Shown here piece after piece: positions 1 through 10,183 of a DNA stretch of 64,000 nucleotides. Every line of letters begins with the position of its first letter. Positions within the stretch are counted from its first letter, which is position 1. Location: the NCBI RefSeq assembly GCF_030272615.1, contig NC_081406.1, positions 470,942,400 to 471,006,399 of the forward strand, written 5' to 3'. Below the pieces are notes generated by a model, which made no database searches, was not told where the DNA came from, and was given only the letters and a program-made list of their open reading frames with translations. The DNA comes from Cryptomeria japonica (taxonomy: Eukaryota; Streptophyta; Pinopsida; Cupressales; Cupressaceae). The translations under genes were made by a program, and so were the position numbers.

Positions 1-515
1 TGTGTAGGAGGATTTATAGGGACACGAATTCCTTGTCCTTTGAAACCTTGTGTTATAATTATATGAAAGCCACGACTATAAGAATGTTGCAATTGACTAG
101 ATGAAGGAACAGGATCATGAATTTCTTTGAAATCTGGTGTGCAAGGAGGAAGAAAAGGATTTGTAGATGAAGAAGGAGTATCATGTGAAATGACAATCTC
201 CTTTCCTTTATCAAGCTTATCCTTTTTGGAAGATTGGAGAAGAACATCTTCATCATCTAAAAGCTCATTTTTAGTGATTTCTATGCGAGGGGAAAGGTCA
301 TGAATAAAATGCATGACACCATCCTCCCTACATATACTTTGATGTTGAAGATAGGTCTAAGGAGAATAAGGAGGATCTAAAGATGTAAGAATGTTGATGT
401 TTTGATTATGCCCCCTTTGCCCAAGGGTATGTGTATGAGAAGAAGATGGATTCATGTTACTTTCCAATGCTTGCTCTTTTTTAGAGAGATCATTGGTTAA
501 AGCATTAGGTCTCAT
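1..515 (-). pseudogene. gag-like ORF of N1-a, N-terminal part
   Basis: An open frame runs leftward from a Met at 515 off the window edge, broken once by an in-frame TAG at 357-359. The predicted product is hydrophilic, rich in Ser, Pro, Asp and His, and continues for about 118 codons after the stop. No domain is recognisable in the visible part. Its position after the LTR, primer site and a roughly 1 kb leader matches the start of the N1-b gag at 45207, so a Gag-type protein is the inference. The codons upstream of 515 in this frame look non-coding. Without the rest of the element the true start is uncertain. Confidence 0.5.
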
Positions 516-1484
516 CTCATGCACACAAGATACCCTAGGAGAGGTACAAAGGTTAGGATCTCTAGGTTTAGTATCTACAAAAGATTTAAGGTGATTAACA
601 TAGGAAATGCACTTTGTCAACAACATCACCATAATGCAACATAAATGATACATGAAAACTTTGAGATCTAATTGAAAAGTAAATAATTTGGAAATCCTAA
701 CAACATAATATGACCAAGTGCTATGAATAAAGAGAAGCAACAGGAAATGAAAGAAACTCTTATCTGACACATGACTGTAGTAAATATATGCAAAATTCAA
801 TGTAATCATATGCGAAAGAGCAAGTAAATCCAATTTATTAATTGCAATCAAAAGTCTCTTAATTAAAATTTGAATTTGTCGGAAAAGCAAATCTAAAATT
901 AGGACCTTTTTATGAAAATTAATTTTAAGATTTGAATTTGATGAATTTTGAATTGTGTTTGACCTTAGAGATTGTTAAAATTGATAAAGTATGCTGATTT
1001 TCTGGATCTAAGCAAAAAAATACGATCAATTCCATCTCCCAAAATTTTGGGAAAAAAGCTGAGGACCGTGGCGAAAGTGCACACAGTCCAGCCAACTTTT
1101 TTCAAAAATTTCAAGGATGATAGAAATTATGATTTTAATTCGGAATAAAAAAAACAACCAACTTGGAGATGTCTAGATTGGTCAAACTTGCAGTCAAAGG
1201 TTGAAAATAGAAGAATCTTAAAAATTAGGGTTTTATGATTTAACCACTGAATTTTAAGAGTAAAGAGACAGATTTGAATTGCAATTTTGAAATAGAAATC
1301 AGATCTAAAACAAGTAATTAAAATTTTGCACTTCACAAGCTTAATTTTCTCAAAATGAAAAATTAGGGTTTTTATGCCATTAACCTCTAAATTTTGCAAA
1401 TAGATCAAACTTGGAGACAAAAATTTGAAATTCAAATTGCAATTAATCAAATCTAAAAAATGAGAAATCAGAAGTAATGTGTAA
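516..1484 (-). other. N1-a leader between primer site and gag
   Basis: This is AT-rich, apparently non-coding sequence. A GGACCGTGGCG block near 1060-1085 corresponds to a GGACGGTGCATAA block in the N1-b leader near 44695, and related sequence also lies in the LTR near 1850. It appears to be the 5' untranslated leader of the element. Confidence 0.6.
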
Positions 1485-1500
1485 GACGTCAGGTTCACCA
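1485..1500 (-). promoter_or_regulatory. primer-binding site of N1-a
   Basis: On the minus strand TGGTGAACCTGACGTC follows the LTR end after a short TTT spacer. N1-b has TGGTGAACCCGATGTC in the same place. It is not the common methionine-initiator primer site, and the tRNA is unassigned. Confidence 0.6.
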
Positions 1501-2326
1501 AAATGTAAAGTGGAAAATTGAACCCTAGTGACTCCCCACCTAGGAGAGAGAAAGGAAGTCACTAGGATGATTTTCACTTGGGAGAACTTTACATTCAAAA
1601 GAGGGGCTTGAATCCAATAGATCCAAATCCAAGGGAGGCAAGGATGTGAATTCCAAGTGGATTGCAAGGGTTGAAGTGTGATTTTCCCTCTTTTGTAAAT
1701 AGGAAAGTTGACATGTTGACTATGTGGAACAAAGAGAGAAATTGAGTGAAATGAAGAGCTATCGGGTCAGGATCGCATTGCAACTTTGGATCTAAACTAA
1801 TTAGATTGATACGTATGTGCCCTGCAAATTTGGAGAAAATTCGTCGGGACCGTGGCGCCAGTGTACATGGTCCTCCACAAAATTCACAAAACAAAAAGGG
1901 TTTTTCCATCTCTACAAATGAAGCCCAAACCTGCAATTACAGTTGTGCACCTACAACCTACACACAGAAAAGAGGGGAAGAAGGGTTGTGGATAGGGGTT
2001 TGCCTCAGTCAAACCCCGGTTGAGGAATCAACCTTGAAGGAAAGTAATTGCAAATGCTTGAATGTAAACAATGGAAATGTATACCTTGTAGATCTGCAAT
2101 TTGTTGATGATGATTGCTTTGCTACTTGAATGTAATCACAAGTGTTGCATGAAATGGAATGTAACATGACAGAACCCTAACACACACACACACATACCTG
2201 CAAATGAATGTTGTAATATTGCTCCAATGGATGAAAAGAAGACTTGAATGCTTGATGATGTATATCATCGCCTATGCTTTTTTATGATCAACTTTGCCTC
2301 TCCCAAAATGAGGGAATTGAATCTCC

Positions 2327-2335
2327 TTTTATAAA
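2327..2335 (-). promoter_or_regulatory. TATA box of N1-a LTR
   Basis: The minus strand reads TTTATAAAA about 120 bp downstream of the dyad units. N1-b has TATATAAG in the corresponding position of both LTRs. This is the likely core promoter for element transcription, inferred from position and motif only. Confidence 0.5.
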
Positions 2336-2452
2336 TGCCTCAAGGATTAATTTTCAATCACTAGAGGTTGACAAAGAGAAAATGTAAACCCTGAAGTCTA
2401 ATTGTGCATAGGGGACCGGGCAGACCCATTATAGGACCACCCTAAGAGGTGG

Positions 2453-2509
2453 GAACAGGGGCGCCACACCCCTGTCCTAGGGAGGACAGGGGCACCATGC
2501 CCCTATCCT
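2453..2509. repeat. two 30-bp dyad units in N1-a U3
   Basis: Two imperfect palindromes start at 2453 and 2483, exactly 30 bp apart. Each pairs an ACAGGGG arm with a CCCCTRTCCT arm around a short spacer. The same unit occurs once in the N1-b 5' LTR (42926-42952) and three times in its 3' LTR (58111-58197). Confidence 0.8.
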
Positions 2510-2682
2510 GCCCTATTTTGGGGTCCGGATAGGGTCTAGAGGCAGGAATAGATCCTGAGCAAGGAAGAACCCAAGGGTGAAGGTGCAAAAAGGGGTCTTG
2601 GTCAGGGAGGAGGGTGTCGTCACCAAGGTGAGGACCTCAAATATGGTTAAAATTGCAGGAGGCATAATTTTATGACACTACA

Positions 2683-2860
2683 CATTCATTCATAATTTAT
2701 AAGAGATTTTTTCTTTGTTTTTTCCCCTTTCAAAAGCTCTTGTGTCTCCTCTCTTATTTTGGTGTTTTCTCAACTCAAGTTATTCCTCATCTTGGTAACA
2801 TTTCTTCACTCAACAAACTACTTGGATATATTTCATTTTTTGCTCTTATTATTCCTTTCA
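2683..2860 (+). repeat. 5' LTR remnant of COP-1
   Basis: The last 178 bp of the LTR match 7965-8144 with only scattered differences. The upstream 330 bp were separated by the N1-a insertion and lie left of the window. The end TTTCA is followed directly by the primer-site-like TGGCATCAAAGA. Confidence 0.85.
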
Positions 2861-4337
2861 TGGCATCAAAGAAGGTTACTAATCCTTGTTTAAGTGTAAG
2901 TTGATGAAGGTTGGATTGTCTTATGAGATCACCTTTGGAGGCACTCTTTGAGAGAAGAGTTGAGCTATTCATTTGAATATTGATTATTATTTTCAATGGT
3001 CTATGTTTGCATGTGATCTAATCAGTTAATAGTTTCAGACTTTAATTTTTTTTATATCTAGTAAATTTGAATCTTTTTTTTTTGTTAGAATTTTGGTTGT
3101 AATCATTTAGTCTCAAAGCTCAATCTTATCTCAGTTTCTAGTTTTTTAGATTTTTCTCATAACTAAATTTTGAATGCTTGAAGAGTGGGGAAATAATCTT
3201 GTTTTAAATCTTTGTTGTATTTATATCACATGTTTGGCATTGTGCATTCTTATTAGAACACATATCATCAATATTGGTATTTGTGTATTCTAATTTCTCC
3301 GTTAATATCGTTGTGCACTCTATTTATCCTTGTTCAAGTAAATTTATATTAATTTTTTTCAATCACGTTTTATTTTCTCTCTTATTGTTGCCTATTCAAA
3401 TCTTCAACTATTTTTGCAATCTCTTACCACTGCCTTTACTTGTTTCTCTGTGCACCTAAGCTTTGAATCGTTTCATTTTCCAACTTTAGCATTTCTCCTT
3501 AGCTTTTTTTTTTACTTTCATATTTCCTACATATTGTGCACCATTTCTCTTTCTCTTGCAATGTTCTTTAGCTAGTTTGGTGTGTGTAAGGAGGTCTTCA
3601 TTTCAATTTTTGTTTGCATTTAGCTTCAGTTCTCTTCTATTTTTGAGCAGCTTGTGTATTTGTAACACCTCTTCATTATTATCTTTCATTACGTTTGTCC
3701 TGACCAAACCTTTCTCATTTGCCTATAACACAATTCTTTTTTATTTGGTTCTCCCATTCTCTGTAACTCCTCTTCTCTATGAAAATTCATACTTTGACCA
3801 ATAGTATTCATTAGTTATATTTATTTTATTTCATTGAATTTATAATTTATCATTAACTTTATAACAATTATATCACTGCTTTTTTAAATATTACAATTTT
3901 TTTTTAAAAAAATTATGTATAATTTTTTAAAGTTATTTAAATATACGTTTTACATTTATTAAAAAATTTAGCATTATTTAAAACGAGAGTTTTGCTCTTT
4001 ATCAAGCTTTTAATATTTAAACTTTTCAAGTTTAACACTTTATTTTTAAAAAGTTCTTTTTATTTAGAAAGTTAGGATTTTATTAAAAAATTAAATATAA
4101 AGCTTTATTTCTTGTATCAAAAAGATAAACTTTTCATTTTAGGTTTTTTTAAAACATTTTAGTATTAAATTTTTAAAAAAATATGTTTTTTTATTCAAAA
4201 TATTTTATTAAAAAATTTAAGGGTGTTTCTTTTAAAAAAATATAATTTTTGTTTTTTCTTAAAAATTTAAGTAAAGGGGTTATTCTAATTAATTATTCAA
4301 GGAGGTAATTTTTTTTTGTTAATTTTTTTTTACAATA
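2861..4337 (+). other. long AT-rich leader of COP-1
   Basis: There are 1.48 kb between the primer site and the gag start, with no convincing coding sequence. The first part is T-rich with short pyrimidine runs. From about 3820 to 4330 it is almost entirely A and T with many A and T homopolymers. Short ORFs here are hydrophobic translations of T-rich sequence and are not believed. Confidence 0.6.
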
Positions 4338-7300
4338 ATGTCTACTTTAATTCCTAAAATTAAATTAAATAGTTCAAATTATTATTCGTGCAAAATACAT
4401 ATTTAATTTATTTTTCGCTTTAAGCACCTCTTGATGTTGCGACTGATTCTAAGTCAGAGTCGGTTTGAACTGCACCTCAAGGCAACCAAGATAGATGGAA
4501 GACTCAAAATGAGGAAGCCCTTGGGCTCATTGTCATTTCAATGGTTCTCGAACTTTATATTCTCACTGGGAATTGCACAAAAGCCTATGAAGCGTGGGCG
4601 ATTCTCAAATCAACTTATGACAATTCCAATGAATCAAGAAAGATCCAAATCCAGGATCAACTCGAAAAACTTAGGTATATTGATTTCAATTCTATGGATT
4701 ATTTTTTATTTAAGTTTGATCCTCTTAATAGTCAATTAACTGGTTTAGGAGTTAAGCTTGATGCTTCTTATTTAATTTGTATTCTTCTTAGAAAGTGTCT
4801 TCATCATCAATTTCAACAATTTATTGCTAATATTCATGCTTGATTAGTTATTCCTTCTTTATCAACTCAACTTACTTATGATATTTTTTGTACTTTATTA
4901 TGTCAAGAAGAAGCTAAATTACTTCGATTTGGTACTCTTAAAGGTAGTGAACATGCTTTTATGTCTAAGAACACTCATCATTTCAAGTCTCATAATAATC
5001 ATTCTTCTCATTATATATCTAGCAATCATTCTAAATCTTATAACAATAATACTAATGGTAATCAAGAGAATAATCATTCTAGGAGACCTCATTGTTCTTA
5101 TTGTATTAAACATGTTCATTGGTCTAATACTTGTTTTAAGAAGCAAAATGAAAAAAAGCCAATGACACAAAATAATCAATCAAATAATTCTAATCATTCC
5201 ACTCATTCTAATACTAAAAAGTTTAATAACAATGGCAATCAATCTCGTTGTACTTTTACTTATAGTTATAATGCTTTTCAACCTCTTGAATGGGTTATTG
5301 ATTCAAGTGCTTCTCAACCTGTTACTTCACATAAATAATTTTTTTATTTGTTTTCAACTAGACAATTCTAATGTTCCTCTTCAACTTGCTAATAATCATA
5401 GTTGTAAAGTAGAGGCAATATGAGATGTGAATGTATCTAATGGTAAATTGCACGATGTTGTCTATGTTCCTGAATTGAAAACTAATTTTCTTTCAGTTGC
5501 TTAGCTTTGTCAAGATTACAAGATTGAATTTTATAAGGATGTGTTATGTTATTGATCCAAAGCACAACAAAGTTATTGCTAATGCTAAGTTGGACAATGA
5601 TAATTTGTTCAAATTTAATGAGTTTTCTCATTCAAAAAATTCTTTAATTACTACCATTGATTTCAATGTTTTGAATGAAAGACTCAAGGTCGTATCAATG
5701 CTAACAATATTTCTTTGATGCAAAAAGCTAATATGGTAGAAGGGTTGACTAGTATTGTTCCTTCTAAAATTGTATGCATAGGACACATGAGTGGTAAGAT
5801 GCATAGGGAGCCCTTTCCACAAGGTCAAGCACCAATGATAATTCTCCTAATGTGTATCTTCCTCAAATTGATAGTGATAGTGATGATGATCATGATAATT
5901 CTACTTCTAATTACTCTTCTTCTAGTGATGATTCTATTACTTCTAAAAGAAAGCCTAAATGGTTTAAAATTTTATTTAAGAAAATGATGATTATTTAGCT
6001 AGAATGGATAGACTTAAGGCTAGAAAAGCCAATTATTGCAATTATGCTCTGATGTCTACTATTATGAATACAAATGATCCTAAATCCTTTGAGCAAGCTA
6101 CAAATCAATCTCTTTGGGAAAAGGCTATGCAAGAGGAATATGACACTTTAATTGTTAATCAAACTTGGGATTTAGTTCATTTACCTCGAGGTAAGAATCT
6201 TGTTTCTTGTAAATATTTATATAAAACTAAATTCAATGCTAATAATGTAGTTAGTATTTTAAAGCTAGAGTAGTTGCTAGAGGCTTTTCTCAAATAGAAG
6301 GCCATGATTATAATGAAATTTTTTCTGATGTTGCTAAATGCCTACTATTAAACTTTTTCTTGCTTTAGATTCTCATATGCATTGACCTATTCATCAAATG
6401 GTTGTTAAAAGTGCTTTTCTAAATCATGATTTGCGAGAAGAAATTTATATGTCTCAACCTCATGTTTTTGTTAAGCAAGGTGATGAACATTTAGTTTGTA
6501 AGTTAAAGAAATCTATCTATGGATTGAAACAATCTCCTAGAGAGTGATATTCCAAAATCAATTATTTCTTTGTTTCTCAAAGTTTATTAGAAGCAAAAAT
6601 GATCCTAACTTATACATTAAGCATAATGTTGATGATACGGTGATTATTATTTTATATATTGATGATTCAATTCTAACCTCAAGTTCTAATAATTTGATTT
6701 TTGAAGTTAAGACTCAACTTGATCATAAATTTCAAATGATTGATTTAGGACTATTACATTATTTTTGGGTATGAAAATTTGACAAACAATAAAGGTATCT
6801 TTCTATCTCAAAGTAATATTCTCAAGATATTTTAGATAAATATTTAAAATTAATGATGCTAATCCTATTTCTACTCCTTGTCAATTAGGTACTAAACTTA
6901 TGATCGATATGTAAACTCCTTTTGTTGATGCTACTTTATATAGACAACTAGTTGCAAGCTTAAATTATTTAACTCTTACTAAGCCTAATATTTCTTATAG
7001 TGTTGGTTTAGTTTCTAGATTTATGTCTAAACCTCAACAAACTCATTTCAAATTATCAAAATGATTTTTGATATATGTTAAAGGTACTAATAATGTTGGT
7101 TTATTTTATGATGCAAATTGTGATTTTTTTAAAAAGGATATACTGATTCAGATTTAGGGGGAGATCCCAGTGATGGGAAATCTCCCTGTGGATATTTTTT
7201 ATTTTTTGTTCTAGGTGTAATTTCTTGGAATAGTAAAAACAACAATCTACTTCTCTTGGTTCCACAGAAGCTGGGTATAAGGCTTGTACTAATGCATCTA

Positions 7301-7560
7301 AAGAAGCTCTTTGGTTGAACAGACTACTTGAAGACTTGGGGCTACCTCAAGAAGATCCAACACCTATGTATTTTAACAATCAAAGTGTCATCGCCTTAGA
7401 AAAAAATCCTATCTTTTATGTAGGGACAAAACATATTTCTCTTCAACATCACTTCATTAGAGAACAAATTGAAGACAAGCAAGTTTCTCTTCTCTATTGC
7501 AAAGGACAAGATCAAGTTGCTGATAATCTCACCAAGCCACTTTGTAAAAAAAAATTATAA
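4338..7560 (+). pseudogene. COP-1 gag-pol, integrase core deleted
   Basis: The order is Gag, protease, pre-integrase, reverse transcriptase, RNase H, spread over shifting frames with many stops. Gag opens with MSTLIPKIKLN at 4338. A CCHC knuckle, CSYCIKHVHWSNTC, lies near 5090-5135. The protease motif is WVIDSSAS near 5290. The pre-integrase segment (MQKANMVEG, about 5718) ends at about 5828 and runs straight into an acidic Ser/Asp-rich linker, so the DDE core is absent. Reverse transcriptase follows (ATWDL-type start near 6160; YIDD at about 6656) and RNase H ends at 7560 with a typical Copia C-terminus (DNLTKPL). The family is known; inactivity is seen directly. Confidence 0.88.
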
Positions 7561-7621
7561 ATTCATTGTAAAAATATTGGCTTACAACCCATTGAAGGGT
7601 TTGATGTAAACTCCCCAAGTA

Positions 7622-7636
7622 AAGCTTAAGGGGAGG
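7622..7636 (+). promoter_or_regulatory. polypurine tract of COP-1
   Basis: AAGCTTAAGGGGAGG lies immediately before the 3' LTR start TGTTAGAATATT. This is the usual second-strand priming site, assigned by position. Confidence 0.75.
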
Positions 7637-7921
7637 TGTTAGAATATTAATCTTTACTTGGTTTAGAATATTAATATTCCTTTAGAATCCCTACATGTTA
7701 TTTTTATTTTGTGTCATCTCACATGTGTGAGGATGACTCATTCCTTTTAATTCCTTTATTAAGGAATATTAGTTTTCTCCTCCTTATGAGGATTTGGCCA
7801 CATTGCACACATATAGCATGAATGGTGGAATTCATAAAGATGGGAGTTAATTTGTAACTCCTCTCCTCATCTCTATTGAAGAGATCCTTATCCTCACATT
7901 CTTCACATATCATTGTAATAA

Positions 7922-7961
<40 letters not shown>

Positions 7962-8144
7962 CTATTGCCATTCATTCATAATCTATAAGAGTTTTTTCTT
8001 TTATTTTTCCCCTTTCAAAAGCTCTTGTGTCTCCTCTCTTATTTTGGTGTTTGCTCAACTCAAGTTGTCTTCATCTTCGTAGCATTTCTTCAATCAACAA
8101 ACTACTTGGATTTATTTTATTTCTTGCCCTTATTATTCCTTGCA
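7637..8144 (+). repeat. 3' LTR of COP-1
   Basis: This 508-bp repeat begins TGTTAGAATATT and ends CCTTGCA. Its last 180 bp match the 5' remnant at 2683-2860. A CT microsatellite lies at 7925-7957. Confidence 0.85.
7925..7957. repeat. (CT)n microsatellite
   Basis: An uninterrupted CT run of about 16 units lies inside the COP-1 3' LTR. The 5' LTR remnant begins downstream of this point, so the original repeat number cannot be compared. Confidence 0.95.
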
Positions 8145-9891
8145 TGAAATGACACGGTTTGAATATGCAAAAGAGAAGGATCTCTCGATCAACTACATTG
8201 AGGCCTTGGCACAAGAATAATGTTGTTGTCACTTCAAGTCCCAAGAAGTTTAATTATCTAAAGGTGACCAAAAACCAATTTTTCACAACAACATGAAGAA
8301 AAGGAGAGGTCAAAATAGGATCTCACATATTCTTCTAGCAGATGGAAATAGTATTACAAATATCTTTGAAATTCAAAGGTAGGGGTTGCTTTATTTGAGG
8401 ACTTACTTGGGGGTAGAAACACCTTGAAAACTATGCAAAATGGATTCTTTGAAAGTATATTGTGCAATCTCTAAGGATTATAATGATTTTATGGTGACCC
8501 TTATTTCTTTGGAGGAAGTTAAGAATTCCACATTTCAACTCCATCTTAATAAGACACCTGACACTGATGGTTTCCATGCCCTCACCTTTTAGTCTTCCTA
8601 AGATTTGATGGGGAAGGACATTTAGTAATTTGTGGATAAATCTAGGAAAAAGTCATGGAAAAAAAATGAAGTTGGTCATCCCTAAGCTTATATGTCAAGG
8701 GCAAAGTGACTTCATTCTAGAAAGAAATATTGTAAATGGTATTATTACATCCCATGAAGTTATTTAAGAAAGCATAATCACAAGGGCATGATAGTAAATC
8801 TGAATATCAGCAAATCCTACAACAAGGTTTGGTGGAAATTCCTACTCAAAATTATTGAGAAATTCAGTTTTGGTAAGAAGAGGCTAATCCAGGTCTTTCA
8901 ATGCACATAAATGCTAAATATTTGATGATTATCAATGATGCTCCAAATGGATTTTTTGAAGGGGCCCAAGGATTCAGACAAGGGAACCCTTTATCCCCTT
9001 TCCTCTTTGTCCTCATGGTAGATTCTCTTAGTAGGAAAATCTCTCTCAAGGTGAAGGTTTGGTTGTGGAGGGGCATTTAAGTGTTGCCAGATTTCTCAGC
9101 CTTCACCTACCAATTCTTTGTTGACAACACACTACTTTATGGATGCTCGACAATATATGAGGCAATCAATAATTTTTTGTCTAAATACTCTTGTGTGTCA
9201 AGATAGATCATAAATAAATAGAAATCAAGAATTTTCTTCTTTAATACTCTGAGAGCAGGGCAATGTAGAATTTCCCATATGCTAGGCTTTAGCATTGATT
9301 GATTACCCTCCAATTATTTGAGTATACCTTTGTTAAATGAGACGATCAAAAAAAAAATTATGGAGATATACCATCGAGAAGTGCACAAAGAAGATGGAAT
9401 GTTGAAAAGGGAGGTGGCTTTCCATGCTTGACAAAATCATTATGCTCAAGGTTGTCATTGCAGTCATCCCAATATACATGCTCTTGTGTAGTGAATTACC
9501 CAGTGGGGTCTCTCAAAAAATTTCTTCTTTGCAAAGAAAGTTCCTTTGGGGTGCCTCCAAAAACAAGAATTGCATCCCTCTCTTAACCTATGATATTGTC
9601 AAAAAAACAAATCGAGCAGGAGTGCCAATATTTTTAATATCTAGTCATAAAATATTGGCTCTCAAGACTAAGCTAACATGACAAATCTTCAAGAACCCGA
9701 ATTCTTTGTGGAGAAGATTCCTAAAGAAAAAGTATTTGGATAAGGATGAACCCAACCATATGCTCACTATTGCTAATCCCATTATGAGCTCGTCAATCTA
9801 GAGCTCTATTATCAAATGTGGAAGCATTATCATACATAGATCATCTTACAAAATATTTACAACGGTCATTGATGGCAAACAACAAGATGTT
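8145..9891 (+). pseudogene. LINE-B: L1-like ORF2 fragment
   Basis: This is a heavily decayed L1-type reverse transcriptase on the plus strand. Landmarks in order: the linker before the polymerase (KGDQKP-FHNN-KRRGQNRI, about 8255-8320), a palm A motif remnant (NLNISKSYNKVWWKFL, about 8795), GFRQGNPLSPFLFVLM (about 8960-9015), a catalytic-box remnant FVDNTLLYGC (about 9118, where FADDT is usual), and the conserved thumb and C-terminal region (AVIPIYMLL ... RKFLWGASKNK, 9460-9565; SLWRRFLKKKYLDKDEP, about 9700). Stops and frameshifts are frequent. COP-1 interrupts it at 8145 and COP-2 at 9891, so it is the oldest layer visible. Confidence 0.85.
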
Positions 9892-10183
9892 GTTAGCACA
9901 TCAACTTAAACCAGACGATTCTAAACCTCCCCCTGAGATTTATACCCGATCTGTAAGAAACTTCTAAGCATTTTGACCACATTAAAATATGGTAATTTTG
10001 GCCACTTATTCCCCCTTTAACATCAGTGAAAAAGGATAACACTAGCATTTTGGGTCACTCTGAATATACTTCCCCTTCCATCTTGGGATCCAAACTTTAT
10101 CAACTCATCTTCTCTTTCTCTCTCTAAATCATGATCTAAAACTCTAAAAGGCCACCAAGTCTACGTGCGGTAGGGAGTCAACA
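9892..10183 (-). repeat. probable 3' LTR of COP-2
   Basis: On the minus strand a polypurine stretch GGTTGAGGGGGAG precedes TGTTGACTCCC at 10183. The 292-bp segment ends GTGCTAACA at 9892, giving TGTT...AACA ends. No second copy is in the window, so the limits rest on motif and on LINE-B coding sequence stopping at 9891. Confidence 0.5.

Larger units (their letters stand above)
1..2682 (-). mobile_element. N1-a: partial gag-only LTR element, 5' half
   Basis: This is the 5' half of an LTR element read on the minus strand: LTR at 1504-2682, primer site at 1485-1500, leader, then a gag-like frame running off the left edge. The LTR, primer site and part of the leader match, in reverse orientation, the N1-b element at 42754-59208. 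For example, the block at 1862-1975 is the reverse complement of the LTR block at 43480-43580, and 1020-1100 matches the leader at 44680-44750. It interrupts the 5' LTR of COP-1, because sequence at 2683-2860 continues the COP-1 LTR seen intact at 7637-8144. The expected target duplication on this side is CATTC (2683-2687); its partner lies outside the window. Confidence 0.85.
1504..2682 (-). repeat. 5' LTR of N1-a
   Basis: On the minus strand the repeat begins TGTAGTGTCATAAAATTATG at 2682 and ends CTTTACA at 1504, length 1179 bp. Beginning, end and several internal blocks match the LTRs of N1-b (1221 and 1269 bp). It contains two copies of a GC-rich dyad unit at 2453-2509 and a TATA-like box downstream of them. 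Confidence 0.85.
2683..8144 (+). mobile_element. COP-1: degenerate Copia element
   Basis: This plus-strand Copia element has a 5' LTR remnant (2683-2860, cut by N1-a), a degenerate methionine-type primer site TGGCATCAAAG at 2861, a long AT-rich leader, a broken gag-pol frame (4338-7560), a polypurine tract (7622-7636) and a complete 3' LTR (7637-8144). The integrase catalytic core is missing, so it cannot be autonomous. It lies within LINE-B: LINE coding sequence resumes directly at its right end. Confidence 0.9.

Noticed and set aside
3274-3804. Hydrophobic ORFs resembling short membrane proteins
   Set aside because: They arise from translating T-rich leader sequence of COP-1 and have no other support.
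9100-9700. Possible intact short LINE gene at 9424-9681
   Set aside because: It is only the C-terminal piece of a polymerase frame already broken many times upstream.
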